Positions 11,296 through 24,300 of a stretch of DNA of 64,000 nucleotides are shown here, one piece after another (positions within the stretch are counted from its first letter, which is position 1; each line of letters starts with the position of its first letter). Below the pieces are notes generated by a model. That model was not told where the DNA came from. It searched no databases and worked only from the letters and a program-made list of their open reading frames with translations. Source of the DNA: Siphonodentalium dalli (taxonomy: Eukaryota; Mollusca; Scaphopoda; Gadilida; Siphonodentaliidae); NCBI GenBank assembly GCA_032622095.1, contig CP136067.1, positions 48,467,549 to 48,531,548 of the forward strand, written 5' to 3'. A program made the translations under genes and the position numbers.

Positions 11296-12119
11296 TTAAC
11301 CCTTTCTTTACTAAATCGATTCTCCCAGTCAGTTATAAAAGTATTCGTTGGATTGGTCTATTATTCAACTGGAGGTATGTTCAGGAAATAAAAGTAGACG
11401 ACAGATGATACAAGTGAAGAAGGAGCCATATTTATTGGAGGGAAATGTTCAGATAATAGTCGTTTGTTGAATTTATTATCAGAACATTTCCTAAGGGAAC
11501 TACTCATCAATGATTATTTAGTATAGAATTGGTTAACAATTAAACAGTCTTCATTGAATAAATAAATTAATTAATTTCAATGACTGCTGTCATTGTGGGT
11601 ACTTGCTTGAACAGTAGCATATCAATTAATCATTTCATGAAGGGAGTCACCCTGATGCAACATTAAAGATCCTGTGTCAGTGCATTCTCTTATATATGCG
11701 AGTCTCCCTTTAGCCTCGCTTATATAAGAGATTGCACTGGCTTACCAGGTCAAGGTAAATATTGTTAGGCCAATATATTCTCTAAAATATGCGAGGCTCC
11801 CTACGGGAGATCGCATATATAACAGGATGCATTGGCAGAGGATTTTCGCAAAATTTCATGAAGCTCCAGTCATGGAAAGACTTGATATTCATTTAAAGAG
11901 TAGTTAACTCAGGAGTTGTTCAAATAATAAGTTCAATAAATGGCTGTTTGTTGAACTTATTATCTGAACATTTCCCACCAATGAATAGGAATCCTTCTGT
12001 ACTTGTATTATACCTTGTCTGCTTATATTTCTTGGACATCCCTCAAGCTGAAGAATAGACCAATCCAATATATACTTTTATAACTGAATGGGAGAATCCA
12101 TTCGTAAAGAAAGGGTTAT
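11296..12119. mobile_element. TTAA-flanked foldback element, copy B
   Basis: Same element as at 169-1502 but 824 bp, without the nested hairpin and microsatellite, so it probably shows the more original form. Confidence 0.7.
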
Positions 12120-12245
12120 GTTCTCTCCATCAGCTCATGTGCGTTATGACCATGTACCAAAGGTTGTTGTAATAAGTTATTGTATTATGTTAACAATAAA
12201 TTATGAAATGCCATAAAATATTGTTTTATTCTACACCCATTTTAA

Positions 12246-13317
12246 CAGTTTATTAGCTACAGCACCATGTAACAATATAGAGTATATTGTTGTAACACAA
12301 ATAGTTAGTTTTTATTTGGTAAGATTAGAGTTCAATATAAACAAATCAAAATTTCGATATATATTTTTAATCAAAATGTTTAAAAGATCAAAATGTGCAG
12401 TCACCTGTTTGAGCCTGTTTGAGTCTGTTTGAGCTAGTTTACTATAAAACTGAATTTGTATCAAGCTGGATCATGCCATGAATCTCTGCTCTCGCTAGAC
12501 TCCATTCATCAGTTCAAAACTTTGTAACTGTTTGATGTTCTGACAGGGACGTTTATAGCAATATATAATAATATATTTCTAAGTTAATACTCACAGTAGG
12601 AGAATGATTTTGGTTGCTTTGATGACCCGATTTTAATTTTAAGTTGTTTATAAGTATGGAATTTCTACCGGGTAATCAATTCAACGTTTGTTGCAATATC
12701 AGCAGACATTGAGATTTGTCACCCGCTCGAGAACGGAACTTCTCCCACCCCCCCCTACACATTTTAACACATGCAGCCCGTGTGAGATAGCTGTCTGAGA
12801 TTTCCCCCTCTTATACCATGAGTGACCAGCTGTCTCACCCTACCCAAGTGACTACTTTACCTATTTAATTAAAGAGTCAGAACTATTTTAACAAGCCATG
12901 TTCAATTCTTGTGTCAACTAAACCAATGGCGACCAATAGTTATGCTTCACATTTCAAATAAACAAATACAGACCAGTTCGTGGACGCTAATGAAAATGAG
13001 ATGTGCCTCCAACAGTTAGTTAAACGCAGAGAACCTTCAACATATTAAGCCAACTTGCAATCGCAGAGTTTGATCAAATAGGAATAGGATAGGAACCAGT
13101 GACTCCTTGGCATCCACACATCAAAGCTCAGAGTGATCAGATATCGATTTTTGAAATTCGTTAATTTCTTGAGATCTGGGACACTAATTTAGTCTGCCTC
13201 CTGGTCAAACAGACAAATTGCGGGTGTAAGATGGATAACTCTAAAATCAAGTGGTTAGTTATTAACAATAATAACCAATTGGGAACCTCGCATATATAAG
13301 AGAATACAGTGGCTTAA
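12246..13317. mobile_element. 1.07 kb TTAA-bounded segment, copy B
   Basis: Copy A reads continuously through CCCTTTTTAACAATATT. Copy B has TTAA, then about 1.07 kb, then TTAA again before CAATATT. This fits either a TTAA-duplicating insertion in the B/C ancestor or a deletion in A between two TTAACA microhomologies. No terminal inverted repeat is obvious, which favours deletion. It contains a short tandem run of CTGTTTGAG near 12410 and a piece of the AGGTACTCAA-type element near 13131-13290. No gene is visible. Confidence 0.55.
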
Positions 13318-13740
13318 CAATATTTACCTTGACATAGCAAGCCAATTTATTCTCTTACATATGTGAGGCTCCCTATGGGAGACTCACATATATAACTATT
13401 ATAAGAGATTGCACTGGATCTTTAATTCTGCACCAGTGCAGCTCCCGTCATGAATGGGTAAGAAACGACCATGGTTGAGTCATTTTTGGAGAATAAATAC
13501 AAGCAACAAATGAAACTAGTAAACAATTATTTATTAAATAATCATCAAATTCGAATATGTGAGCAATAACCCCTTGCTAGCAGTGTTGAAACGCCCCACG
13601 CTGGATCACCAGCGGAGAAAATCAACGAAAATGGGTGATGTACTTCCCAATTTGCATCGTAGTTTTAGAATCTTTTTCCAAAAAGAATATGTGAATAAAC
13701 TGCAGACAATTGTTCTAGACATATTACAGCCGAATAGTTT

Positions 13741-13977
13741 TTACTCGTGGTAGATGAACATAAATCTTAATTTCAAAAGTGGCCTGTCCATTGCGAAACG
13801 GCAGCGTCCAGAATCGACAATCAAATCGAATATTCTGTAAACAGCGTCCGAAGTATAGTCCTAGCACAACTCCATGATATTATATGAATATTCAGTTGAT
13901 TGCAACAATACCGTTTTTGCGTTTCTAACTTTTCCAAATTGTCGAAATAGATTAGCAAAGTAACTTGAATTCGCCAT
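13741..13977 (-). pseudogene. 78-codon minus-strand frame with one TAG, copy B
   Basis: Same frame and same TAG as in copy A, with one Leu-to-Val change in the N-terminal half. The shared stop means the break predates the duplication. Confidence 0.25.
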
Positions 13978-14575
13978 TAAGAAAACAAATGAGAAACACG
14001 TGGACTTGTTTACGTCTTTTGCCCTCAAGGTTATAGTAGAGTAAATATAAAAATGACCCCCCTTGATGTGCTGTTACGGGACACTCAAATCAGCATAGAA
14101 TCACATCTGGCAGCTAAATGGTTGATTAAGATTGGGATACAATTAATGCTAAAAAAAGAAGAAAAAACAATGCCACCATGGAAATATTATACCTGGATGA
14201 ATATTGATCCAAGGTGGTGAAATAATCAACCTGGCATTTAATGGGGGTATGTTTGAAAATTTGATGATGATTTTTTGTGCGGAATTAGGGTAGTATCAAA
14301 AGCGGTAAATTTGAAGATGGAAAAAGCACATGGACCTAATAATTTTTTTAGGCCATATTGGGTCCAAAGAGTCATTCTTCAAAATTTACTAGATTAGAAA
14401 ATTCCAGCATTCACAAGGAATGGAGAATAGGCCTGGACATTAACACTGTCGCCTATGGAGAATAATTGGTGTACTGTACATAACCTATATAGGTCCTATA
14501 GTGATTTTGGACTCTGTGAGAGTTCCACAATATTTTGCCGTTCCCAGTTTTTTCTAACACCCATATGTATTCAAA

Positions 14576-15174
14576 ATGACTTCTTTAAATAATACGGACG
14601 GATTTTGGGCAGAATACGTTGCATATCTAGATTTTAAATGCACAACTGACATGGATAGTGGCTGTAAATTATGGGGTGGGGCCAACACTCGATTCGGCGT
14701 CAATTCAACCCTTGTGAGGCCTTCTAAAATTATGTCTTCACTTCCCAGTTATGCCACAGGGCGTGGATTATGAGTAGATATTTATTGGAAGTCAATATAT
14801 ATTTTGTATTGCCCGGGAACAATACTTTTGAGTTAATTTCATCGATTGTCTTACGATTCCGTTTTCGAGGCATCGTTACGCGCTATGCAAATAACGTACT
14901 TCCAGTAAATCGTATTTCTTGTATTTGGAGTAAATCAGACGTCGTGTATTACGCCCGTCATGAGTTAGATCTCGATCTAGGTCAATCATGCTGTAAACTT
15001 GTCCCGTGTCGGGAGGTCTTGTCTGGGGGGGGGGGGGGGTGTAAAATACCTAGACATGTAAATGTCTACCCCTGTGCGTGTCACAATATCAGGAATATGG
15101 GGAGGGTCAGCTGCCAGAAGGCCGCGTCGTGTTTGGGGTGCGATCCTTCATGTATCGTCACACAGGTCACCTGA
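14576..15174 (+). pseudogene. Degenerate HNH-like ORF pair, copy B (longest)
   Basis: This is the best preserved copy. The first ORF (14576-14773) has FWAEYVAYLDFK and GCKLWGG. The second (14770-15174, 134 codons) continues through a run of 15 G and ends with NIRNMGRVSCQKAASC and CLGCDPSCIVTQVT. That end resembles the NNxRxxC...CxGHxPxC tail of invertebrate His-Me-finger (zf-His_Me_endon type) proteins. The ATGA overlap between the ORFs is more likely a frameshift scar than translational coupling. Loss of most Cys/His ligands suggests no activity. A profile search would settle the family. Confidence 0.4.
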
Positions 15175-15200
15175 CGGATTGAGTAGAGTTTTGGTAAACC

Positions 15201-15629
15201 TCATTTTTGAACTTTAACCCTTTTACCTTCATGATACTTACTATAGGAATGCTCCAATTTTGCATTTGGTTTATCTGTATGTGGAACTAGTATATATATG
15301 TCTTTTTTATATTGTTTTTCCTCTTGATACTGACCATACAAATCATACAGAGTCTTTCGCCTTTCAACTCTGGCTTTCTTAGTTTTCAGCTGTTTTTTAT
15401 ATTTTTTCAAGTACTCATCTGATTCCTTCATATTTTGCAGTGATTTTCCAACTTTACTGAGCGGTGATATTGGACAGTCCATATCCTGGCATAGATCATC
15501 AATGGAACCGGCAGTGCCAAGGTTAACATAATGACAGCTGGAAACATTTTCAGGTGTTGATGTACGAAAGGCTCTATTAAAGGCTTCCACCTTCTGCATA
15601 TTTGTATTTCGCTTGGTACTCTCCAACAT
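15201..15629 (-). CDS. Hypothetical basic 142-aa protein next to the satellite (copy B)
   Basis: Open frame of 142 codons starting MLESTKRNTNMQ. The N-terminal half contains SSCHYVNLGTAGSIDDLCQD. From about residue 70 the protein is highly charged (YLKKYKKQLKTKKARVERRK, then YQEEKQYKKD) and probably helical or coiled-coil. No family recognised. The ATG is 25 bp downstream of a TATA-like box that abuts the satellite. Copies A, C and D are broken at different places, so the frame is not preserved, and B may be intact by chance. It could be a captured host exon or an element-encoded protein. A second Met at codon 11 is an alternative start. Confidence 0.35.
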   Translation of the reverse strand: MLESTKRNTNMQKVEAFNRAFRTSTPENVSSCHYVNLGTAGSIDDLCQDMDCPISPLSKVGKSLQNMKESDEYLKKYKKQLKTKKARVERRKTLYDLYGQYQEEKQYKKDIYILVPHTDKPNAKLEHSYSKYHEGKRVKVQK

Positions 15630-15646
15630 GGCTGGTCACAGTCTGT

Positions 15647-15654
15647 AATTTATA
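15647..15654 (-). promoter_or_regulatory. TATA-like box, copy B
   Basis: TATAAATT on the minus strand, 25 bp upstream of the ATG of the 142-aa ORF, with the satellite starting about 11 bp further upstream. A start site 25-30 bp downstream would fall at or just after this ATG, so the Met at codon 11 may be the used start. Confidence 0.38.
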
Positions 15655-15664
15655 CAGTCGCGTA

Positions 15665-18600
15665 GAATTTGCAACGCACGCTGCACTAAACATGTGCCAC
15701 ACCCACTTATAATGCAGACTGCATCACAAAAAAGCGCCAGGCCTACTTATAGCGCTCATTGCACTAAAATAGTGGCACGCCCACTTATAACGCACAATGC
15801 ACTAAAAAGTGTAACGCCCACTTAAAACGCACACTGCACCAAAAAGGTGTCACGCCCACTTATAACGCACACTGCAATGAAAGGTGCCACGCCCACTTAT
15901 AACACACCTTTTTAGTGCAGTGGGCGTGACACTTTTTAGTGCATTGTGCGTTTTAAGTGGGCGTGGCACTTTTTAGTGCAATGTCCGTTATATGTGAGCA
16001 TGTCACTTTTTTTAGTGCAGCGTGCGTTATAAGTGGGCGTGCCAATATTATAGTACAGCGTGCGTTATAAGGGGGCGTGGCTGTTTTTAGTGCAGTGGGT
16101 GTTTTAAGTGGGCGTGGCACTTTTAGTGCAGCGTGTGTTATAAGTGGGCGTGGAACTTTTGCAATGCAGCGTGTATTTTAAGTGGGCGTGGCACTTTTTC
16201 AGTGCAGCGTGTGTTATAAGTGGGCGTGTCATTTTTTTAGTGCAGCGTGTGTTATAAGTGAGGGTGGCACTTTTTTAGTCGTAGCGTGCGTTACAAGTGG
16301 GCGTGGCACTTTTTTAATTGCCGCTTGCGTTATAAGTGGGCGTGGTAGTTTTTTATTGCAGCGTGCGTTATAAGTGGGCGTGGCGCTTTTTCAGTGCAGC
16401 GTATGTTATAAGTGGGCGTGGCACTTTTGCAATGCAATGCAGCGTGTATTTTAAGTGGGCGTGGCACTTTTTCAGTGCAGCGTGTGTTATAAGTGGGCGT
16501 GTCATTTTTTTAGTGCAGCGTGTGTTATAAGAGAGCGTGGCACTTTTTCAGTGCAGCGTGTGTTATAAGTGGGCGTGTCATTTTTTTAGTGCAGCGTGTG
16601 TAATAAGAGAGCGTGGCACTTTTTCAGTGCAGCGTGTGTTATAAGTGGGCGTGGCACCATTTCAGTGCAGCGTGTGTTATAAGTGCAGCGTGTGTTATAA
16701 GTGGGCGTGGCACTTTTTAGTGCAGCGTGTTATAAATGCAGCGAGTGTTATAAGTGGGCGTGGCACTTTTTTAGTGCAGCGTGTGTTATAAGTGGGCGTG
16801 GCACATTTTCAGTGCAGAGTGTGTTATAAGTGGGCGTGGCACATTTTCAATGCAGCGTGTGTTATAAGTGGGCTTGGCATTTTTTCAGTGCAGCGTGTGT
16901 TATAAGTAGGCGTGGCATTTTTTCAGTGCAGCGTGTGTTATAAGTGGGCGTGGCATTTTTTCAGTGCAGTGTGTGTTATAAGTGGGCGTGGCACTTTTTA
17001 GTGCAGCGTGCGTTATAAATGGGCGTGGCACTTTTTCAGTGCAACGTGTGTTATAACTGGGCGTGGTAATTTTTCAGTGCAGCGTGTGTTATAAGTGGGC
17101 GGGGTGTGGCACGTTTTTAGTGCAGCGTGTTATAAGTGGGCGTGGCCAGTGCAGCGTGTGTTATAAGTGTGCGTGGCACTTTTTCAATGCAGCGTGTGTT
17201 ATAAGTGTGGCACCATTTCAGTGCAGCGTGTATTATAAGTGGGCGTGATATTTTTTTAGCGCAGCGTGTGTTATAAGTGGGCTTGGCATTTTTTCAGTGC
17301 AGCGTGTGTTATAAGTGGCGTTGCACGTTTTCAATGCAGCGTTTGTTATAAGTGGGCGTGGCACTTTTTCAGTGCAGCGTGTGTTATAAGTGCCACGCCC
17401 AATTATAACACACGCTGCACTGAAAAGTGCCACGCCCACTTATAACACACGCCGCACTAAAAAAGTGCCACGCCCACTTATAACATACGATGCACTTAAA
17501 AGGTGCCACGCCCACTTATAACACACGCTGCACTAAAAAGGGCAACGCCCACTTATAACACACGCTGCACTGAAAAAGCGCCACACCCACTTATAACACA
17601 CGCTTCACCAAACAAATGCCACGCCAAATTATAACACACGCTGCACTGAAAAATTGCCACACCCACTTATAACACACGCTGCACTGAAAAAGTTCCACGC
17701 CCACTTATAGCACACGCTGCACCGAAAATGTGCCACGCCCACTAATAACACACGCTGCACTGAAAAAGTACCACACCCACTTATAACACACGCTTTAATG
17801 AAAAAGTGCCACGCACACTTATAACACACGCTGCACTAAAAAATGCCACGCCCACTTATAACACACTCTACACTGAAAATTTGCCACGCCCACTTATAAC
17901 GCACGCTGCACGTAAAAAGTGCCACGCCCACTAAAAAGTGCCACGCTGCACTAAAAAAGAGCCACGCCCACTTATAACACACGCTGCACTAAAAAGGTGC
18001 AACACCCTCTTAGAACACACGCTGCACTTTAAAAGTGCCACGCCCACTTATAACACACGCTGCACTTAAAAAGTGCCACGCCCACTTATAACACAAGCTG
18101 CACAGAAAAAGTTCCACGCCCACTTATAACGCAAGCTGCACTGAAAAAGTGACGCGCCCACTTTTAACACACGCTGCACTTATATCACACGCCCACTTAT
18201 TACACACGCTGCACTGAAAAAGTGCCACGCCCACTTATAACACACGCTGCACTGAAAAAATGCCACGCCCACTTATAACACACGCTGCAGTAAAAAAGTG
18301 CCACGCCCACTTATAACACACGCTGCACTGAAATAGTGCCACGCCCACTTATAACACACGCTGCACAGAAAAGGGTGCCACGCCCACTTATAACACGCGC
18401 TGCACTGAAAAGGTGCCACGCCCACTTATAACAAACGAGGCACTGAAAAAGTGCCACGCCCACTTATAACACGCGCTGCACTTAAAAAGTGCCACGCCCA
18501 CTTATAACACACGCTGCACTGAAAAAGTGCCACGCCCACTTATAACACACGCTGCACTTAAAAATTGCCACGCCCACTTATAACACAAGCTGCACAGAAA

Positions 18601-18720
18601 GGTGCCACGCCCACTTATAACACAAGCTGCACTGAAAAAGTGCCACGCCCACTTATAACACGCGCTGCACTTAAAAAGTGCCACGCCCACTTATAACACA
18701 CGCTGCACAGAAAAAGTGCC
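15665..18720. repeat. 38-bp satellite array, copy B
   Basis: Same monomer, about 80 copies by length. Strand switches at about 15906 and 17391. It ends sharply at AAAAAGTGCC before ATTTAGTCATGC. Confidence 0.97.
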
Positions 18721-19160
18721 ATTTAGTCATGCAAAGAGTAAAATCCAAGATGGCTGCTGGCGGCCATGTTTTTTGGCCGAACGACCCCAAAATCACTCGT
18801 TCCCATCTACATGTCATTGTTAACATCCATGACAAATTTCATGAAGTTCTGACCAAAGCTACAGCCTGTAGCCCGCGCCAAATAATTTAGTCATGCAAAG
18901 AGTAAAATCCAAGATGGCTGCTGGCGGCCATGTTTTTTGGCTGAACCACCCAAAAATCACTCGTTCCCATCTACATGTCAATATTAACATCCATGACAAA
19001 TTTCATGATGATCAGACGAACAGCACGACCTGTAGCCCCCGCCAATGGATTGAATTTTGAAATCAAAGATGGCCACCAGCGGCCATGTTTTTTCTGTTTT
19101 GGCCAGATGACCCCAAAATGACTCGTTCCCATCTACATGTTAATGTCAACATTCATGATC
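18721..19160 (-). repeat. Inverted pieces of a 165-bp repeat (AGCTCAA-element family)
   Basis: About three tandem copies of a unit with AAGATGGCTGCTGGCGGCCA and CTCGTTCCCATCTACATGT. These are the reverse complement of the repeats at 50800-51470. Here they lie between the satellite and the gene-poor block of copy B; D has different sequence at this place. Confidence 0.8.
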
Positions 19161-20954
19161 AAACACCCCTAAGTTACTATTTCTTCCGCTTTGGGGCGAA
19201 AAATATATGATTTGAGTAGAGGAACCCATCCTCAAAAGCTCAGAGCTTTTAGATTTTCATATTTGAAATCTATTTATTTTGTACACCTCCAATTTTTGTC
19301 AGCCCCGCAACGAGAGTTTGGGGGGGGTGTCACTCAAGATCACGCTTGGTGATTGGAAATGACTTTACGAATAGAGGACAATGAAAATTATAGCCAGAAA
19401 CAAAAATAACAGTCGTGACATCATAACTCCTATAAGATGTATACAATTGAATTTTCTTTAATTTTAGCTGGGGAAAGATATTCCTTCTTAACAGATATAC
19501 CTTAGATATCCATTATATTCCTGTATTACTAATCCAAGGTCTCCAACTGTTCTATGACGATATACATACTAGTAAGGATCCCCTGTATTAAATCTTATAA
19601 TTTCAACAATCAAGAGACTGGTGTTCTTTATGCATGGCAGAATGACCATAGATGAAAGGCAACCAGATCTATAAGGAATTCCAGAATTTTGTAAATGTTT
19701 TTGTTCCATTCGTCATTTTCAGTGCTAGTCCTGAGTTTTAACAAAACCATTTCCTATTCTAACTAACTAACTTTCCTAACTCACAATGGAAGCTATCTTT
19801 CTGTTGTTGTTTGGCTCTGAACATTCTCTTCCTCTGCTTGCACTGAGCTTAAAAAATTTAAAATTGTAACCATTGAAATTGAATTATAGGAGTAATATGA
19901 AATTGATTAGTTGGTATAATTCGTACACTTGTTTTATCAAGAAAACCTATGGAAAGGGGTTAGTGAATCTCCTCAATACAATTTTATATCACAATGGGAA
20001 CTCGTATAAACTCAGATGAAATTTTTCTTGGGGAAATGTGGAAAAACTTAAATTCCTCATAAACATGTAGGCCAATCTAGTTTCTCTTAAAACTTCCACA
20101 GTACATAGTATGCCCTCAAAGAGCTATTTAATTTTCTCCTGTAATGATGGGAATTCAATCTCAGAGCATCTAGATCTCAAAATTTGGTTTCCTGATCAAG
20201 TCTGAGTTTAGTGTGCCTGTCATTTGCAGAATGAGGTCCCCAGAGGGTGAATTTAGTGACGCTATCCCGCTTTGGTGGGCTAGCATCACTAAATTCACCC
20301 TCTTGGGACCTCATTCTGCTTAGGCCTCATCTACCTGTTCTGGTCAGCCACTTTCATCTATGGGGTAGACATCAGCCAATAATGAATCTTGTTGTCATAC
20401 CTCTTGTCTTTTTCTAATCAATGTTCTTAAAGAAATTCATTAAGTTCTTTAGTCGGCGGCTAAATCTGAAAAGTAATCAACTTAAAGTCTGTATTATGCA
20501 GGTTCAATACCTACAAATTATCCGAAGCTTGATTGCCACTCATAGAATAATTTAGTCTTGAAGTCAGTGAATCTAAACCTCACAACTGTTGTTTCTTGTA
20601 TCAAAGCAGTATGTCTCTAGATAAAGAACAATGAGAAGTTCAAACTGAAGATTATATGCTCAAAATCAGAAAACAACTCGTGGCTTACAATTGATTGTCA
20701 AAGATTTTTCCCCAATCTATGTCTCACGCACAAAATAGCTCCTTTTTTTACTCTAAGACTTGGTTCAAATATCGTGCCAGGTTACGACACATGAAATTTT
20801 TCAGTGGTAAAATAGCCAAGTGAAATAAGACATTGGCACATTGCCTGAAACCATTAAGTTATGAAATTTGATTTGACATACAATTTTGTGAAACTTTTAC
20901 AACAAAGCTGTATGCCTGCCTAATACAATAGTGCAAAGAATTAAATAAAAAGTA
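19161..20954. other. Copy B post-satellite block, no gene seen
   Basis: The first about 140 bp (GATCAAACACCCCTAAGTTA onward) resemble a decayed AGGTACTCAA-type TTAA element. A palindrome is at 20202-20332. The rest shows no domain-bearing ORF. It is shared with D (57956-59678) and deleted from A. Confidence 0.5.
20202..20332. repeat. Palindromic repeat (GCAGAATGAGGTCC family), copy B
   Basis: GCAGAATGAGGTCCCCAGAG pairs with CTTGGGACCTCATTCTGC around a central stem of GTGAATTTAGTGACGCT and its near complement. The same family is at 40321-40781 and 58920-59053. Confidence 0.8.
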
Positions 20955-21301
20955 TTAACCTCTTCACTGCTAAATGACATTGTGACGTCGTGCGCTGGGC
21001 TATTGACGTTATTGCCATTTTCCAGTGGAAAATTATAACAGGAATATCACAATAACCATAAAACTGACTCAGTAGAAAGGCTATTATCGTTTAGAATCAT
21101 CCATGGAACATCATACACTGTTTGAAACTTCGAGATACAGTTATTCCGATGCACCAATCTCTGAGTTCCAGTTATGAATAATGGCCTACTGCTAGTGTGC
21201 TGAAGTAGGTCCCCGTAGGTACTACGGACCATATAGCAAGCACACAACGTGCATTTTTACATCCATAATAGTTACGAACGTCATAGCAGCAAAAAGGTTA
21301 A
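20955..21301. mobile_element. piggyBac-like MITE, copy B
   Basis: Both ends lie on TTAA with matching inverted termini: TTAACCTCTTCACTGCTA on the left, and TTAACCTTTTTGCTGCTA reading in from the right. At 347 bp it is too short for a transposase. A 66-codon minus-strand ORF inside (starting MCACYMVRSTYG) has no recognised domain. Confidence 0.65.
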
Positions 21302-24300
21302 TTAAATCAAACATATTTTTTCTTGATTTGCTGTATATGTAGTAAATTGTGGCCAAATTTCATTTTCCCCACTTACATTATTCAGGTATTATTTTTCTTC
21401 ACATAACATTTGTATTTATTTTCTCAACCCTCAGTATTCATACAACATTCACATGTTACCGCCTATAGAACAATATTTATTTTTGCATAAAAAACTGTTA
21501 GTTTTATATAGCATTATTTGTCACCTTCCATTACTATTTTGTTGATGCAAAATATTTGTTTAATCAATGCACTACACATTTCATTTAAAAAAAACTCTAC
21601 TTCATAACTTCAGAATGATTTCACTTTTTAAAACCGCACATATTGCAGGCATTTCTTGGTTCTTTTAATGGCGTCAGCTATAAAATTTCCTCAGGAAGTG
21701 ACTTTGGTCGAGATGGATGCTTTAAAGACAAAGTGCTTGGGAGAGATGGAAGGAAGGGGAGGAAACTCTGTTAAACCTATCTATACAAAATGGATTCTTC
21801 CACTCCGTTATAAAAGTATACATTGTAATGGCCTATTATTCATCTGGAGGTGTTTTCAAAAAATATTTAGCAGATGACAGATAATACAAGTACAGAAGAA
21901 TTCATATTCTTTTTGGGGAAATGTTCCGATAATAAGTTCAGTAAACGACCTATGAACTATCCGTCAATGAGTATTTAGTTTAGAAAGGCTTTATAAGCCA
22001 TGAAACATCAAAAGTAGACATGTTTAAAGTGATGTGAAACACTCCGGTAGAGTGAATAAATTGAAATGGAGAATAATCTTGCTCAAAGTAGTTATTTTTA
22101 CAACTATTATATTCAAATTGACAACACACACAGTCATTCTTACATATTAATTAAATACAGTGACTCTTGATGGCGAATTTGTGATCGTTGGTTCATAGCC
22201 TTGGTTCATTGCGTCCCGAATCAAGAAAAATAAATATTTACAATTGAGCGTAATTCAGACGATGGTTTCTATGGAGTGGTACAGTCTATTTGTTTGAGAT
22301 TTTCAATGATTTTAGTAGAATGCTACGTTCTTCCAGTTGGTATAGCGACTGAATACTAACTTATCAGTTTCACGCACCCGAACAAGTCCATAATATATCT
22401 TTAAATATCAATATATTTATTTTTTTGGAAAAGTCAAAGAATTTTATCTAGGTTTATGAACACTGCCATGTGAACTATCACTGCTTGTCTAAAGGGTATC
22501 CCGTCCTCAGAATGTACAGTAAGAGAGTTGACACTTGTCTTGGTTAGCATCTATCTCGATCGGTATCACTGACTGCCAACAATGGAGTAAACTTGGTTTA
22601 AAGGCACTCGCGGTGGGTAAATGTGCAAAAATAATAAATGTTTGTAAAAACAACACCACTAAGAAGAACATGGATAAATAGATAAAGTTTGTTCTTATAT
22701 TCATTACTGATAGTTCTCGACTAACAAAATTTTGCATGTTGAAACCATTGTTTAGGTATGTAAAAAAAAAACTGTTAGTGATTTGTCAACAAACAATGCT
22801 AATAGTGTAGTGAGTTCAAATATTTTAGTCTGACTATGATTTTCAGAATATTGTTCAATGCTTTGACTTTTTCCAATGTTTACCATTTCTATTAAACTTT
22901 GGTGACTAATTGAACTTTTGTTGGAAATTCCACTGTAACAGTAATGTTTACATAACAATGGTTTTGACATGCAAAATCTCATTATTGGAGATTTATTGAT
23001 AATAATAATAAGAACAAAGTCAATCTATATTTTCATGTAGTTGTTGGGGCTGCATCCTCTCTTTCATATATAAACTGTTGCCTGAAATCCTGGTATAATA
23101 TCTTATTAATTTGACCTATACATATATTCTATTACTTGCTTTAGATTCTGATTGTTATCTTTCTTGATGGCACAGAGACCTATCCTGCCTGATCATTTTA
23201 TTCATGTGCAATTAACGATGTGTAGAAACTGTTACAATGTTGTGATAGAATTGGTGTCAACCATATTTTAAATAAGTCACCATTATCAAGTTGATGTGTG
23301 AACAAATTTAAGGTGAGCTTGTAGACAAACATAATTAAAATAAATTGGATTAATTATGCTGACAAAACACCTCGACGAGACAGACATAAGAATAAATAAA
23401 AAAAAGTAATGGAATGTTATCTATTAGAAAAAATAAATTCAATATCTCAAATTTCACTCTAAAACACCTTGACACTTAGGACTAGCATACACCTCAATTC
23501 AACTCTAAAACTGGCAAACTGGTGAAATTTCTTATTTAGTTTTGAAAATTTCTCTCAATGTAAAAATACATTTACTACACAATATTTTCGCTGATCAAAA
23601 CTCAATTCTCCATCTGACTATTTCATCAAACGATAGAAAGGATGTTCAATAAATTCAGGGCCTCCAAACTTGACCAGTTTGCTTGATCTCAATGTCAGTG
23701 ATGACCACATATACCTTGGGTGTTGAGTATCCCCGAGCATAAACCACCCAGACTATATTATAGTTCTACCCGTCAAGCCTTGATTATCCCCCAAATTCAA
23801 GTTGGTAAACGCTGTGACCAAAATACAGAGATGTGCCCAAAGTAAACATTGGACTGCTGTGTTTTCTACTGCATATCTACACATGCATGTTAATGAAATC
23901 ACTCCTCTTTTATAAATATATTACTGAGAAACAATTGTATAAAGAGGATCTCTAATGAGTCGCAATTCTATATGAAATTTATTAATCGAATTTAGTGTAC
24001 CAGGTTAATAAATTTTGTATAGAATTGCGGCGAATTTGAAATCCATTTCATCACAAAATCACATTTTAGCAAGGAAAAACGATCTCGAAATGGCTGGGGT
24101 TTAAACAAATTAATATTGATTTCCTTATCACAACCAAAGTAAAGGAAGTAAAGATACCTTCAAGAAAGAATATAGTTCCATTTTAAATGTGTTATTTCAT
24201 GTTGACAAAATTGTTCAACCACCCTTATCACCCATGTTTATCTCAGTCAACACTAAATAACCCAACACAAATCGAATATCATAATTTAATATATTCTAAT

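Noticed and set aside
14770-14773. ATGA overlap of the two endonuclease-like ORFs as translational coupling
   Set aside because: Coupling of this kind is rare in animals. A frameshift scar in a decayed gene explains it better.
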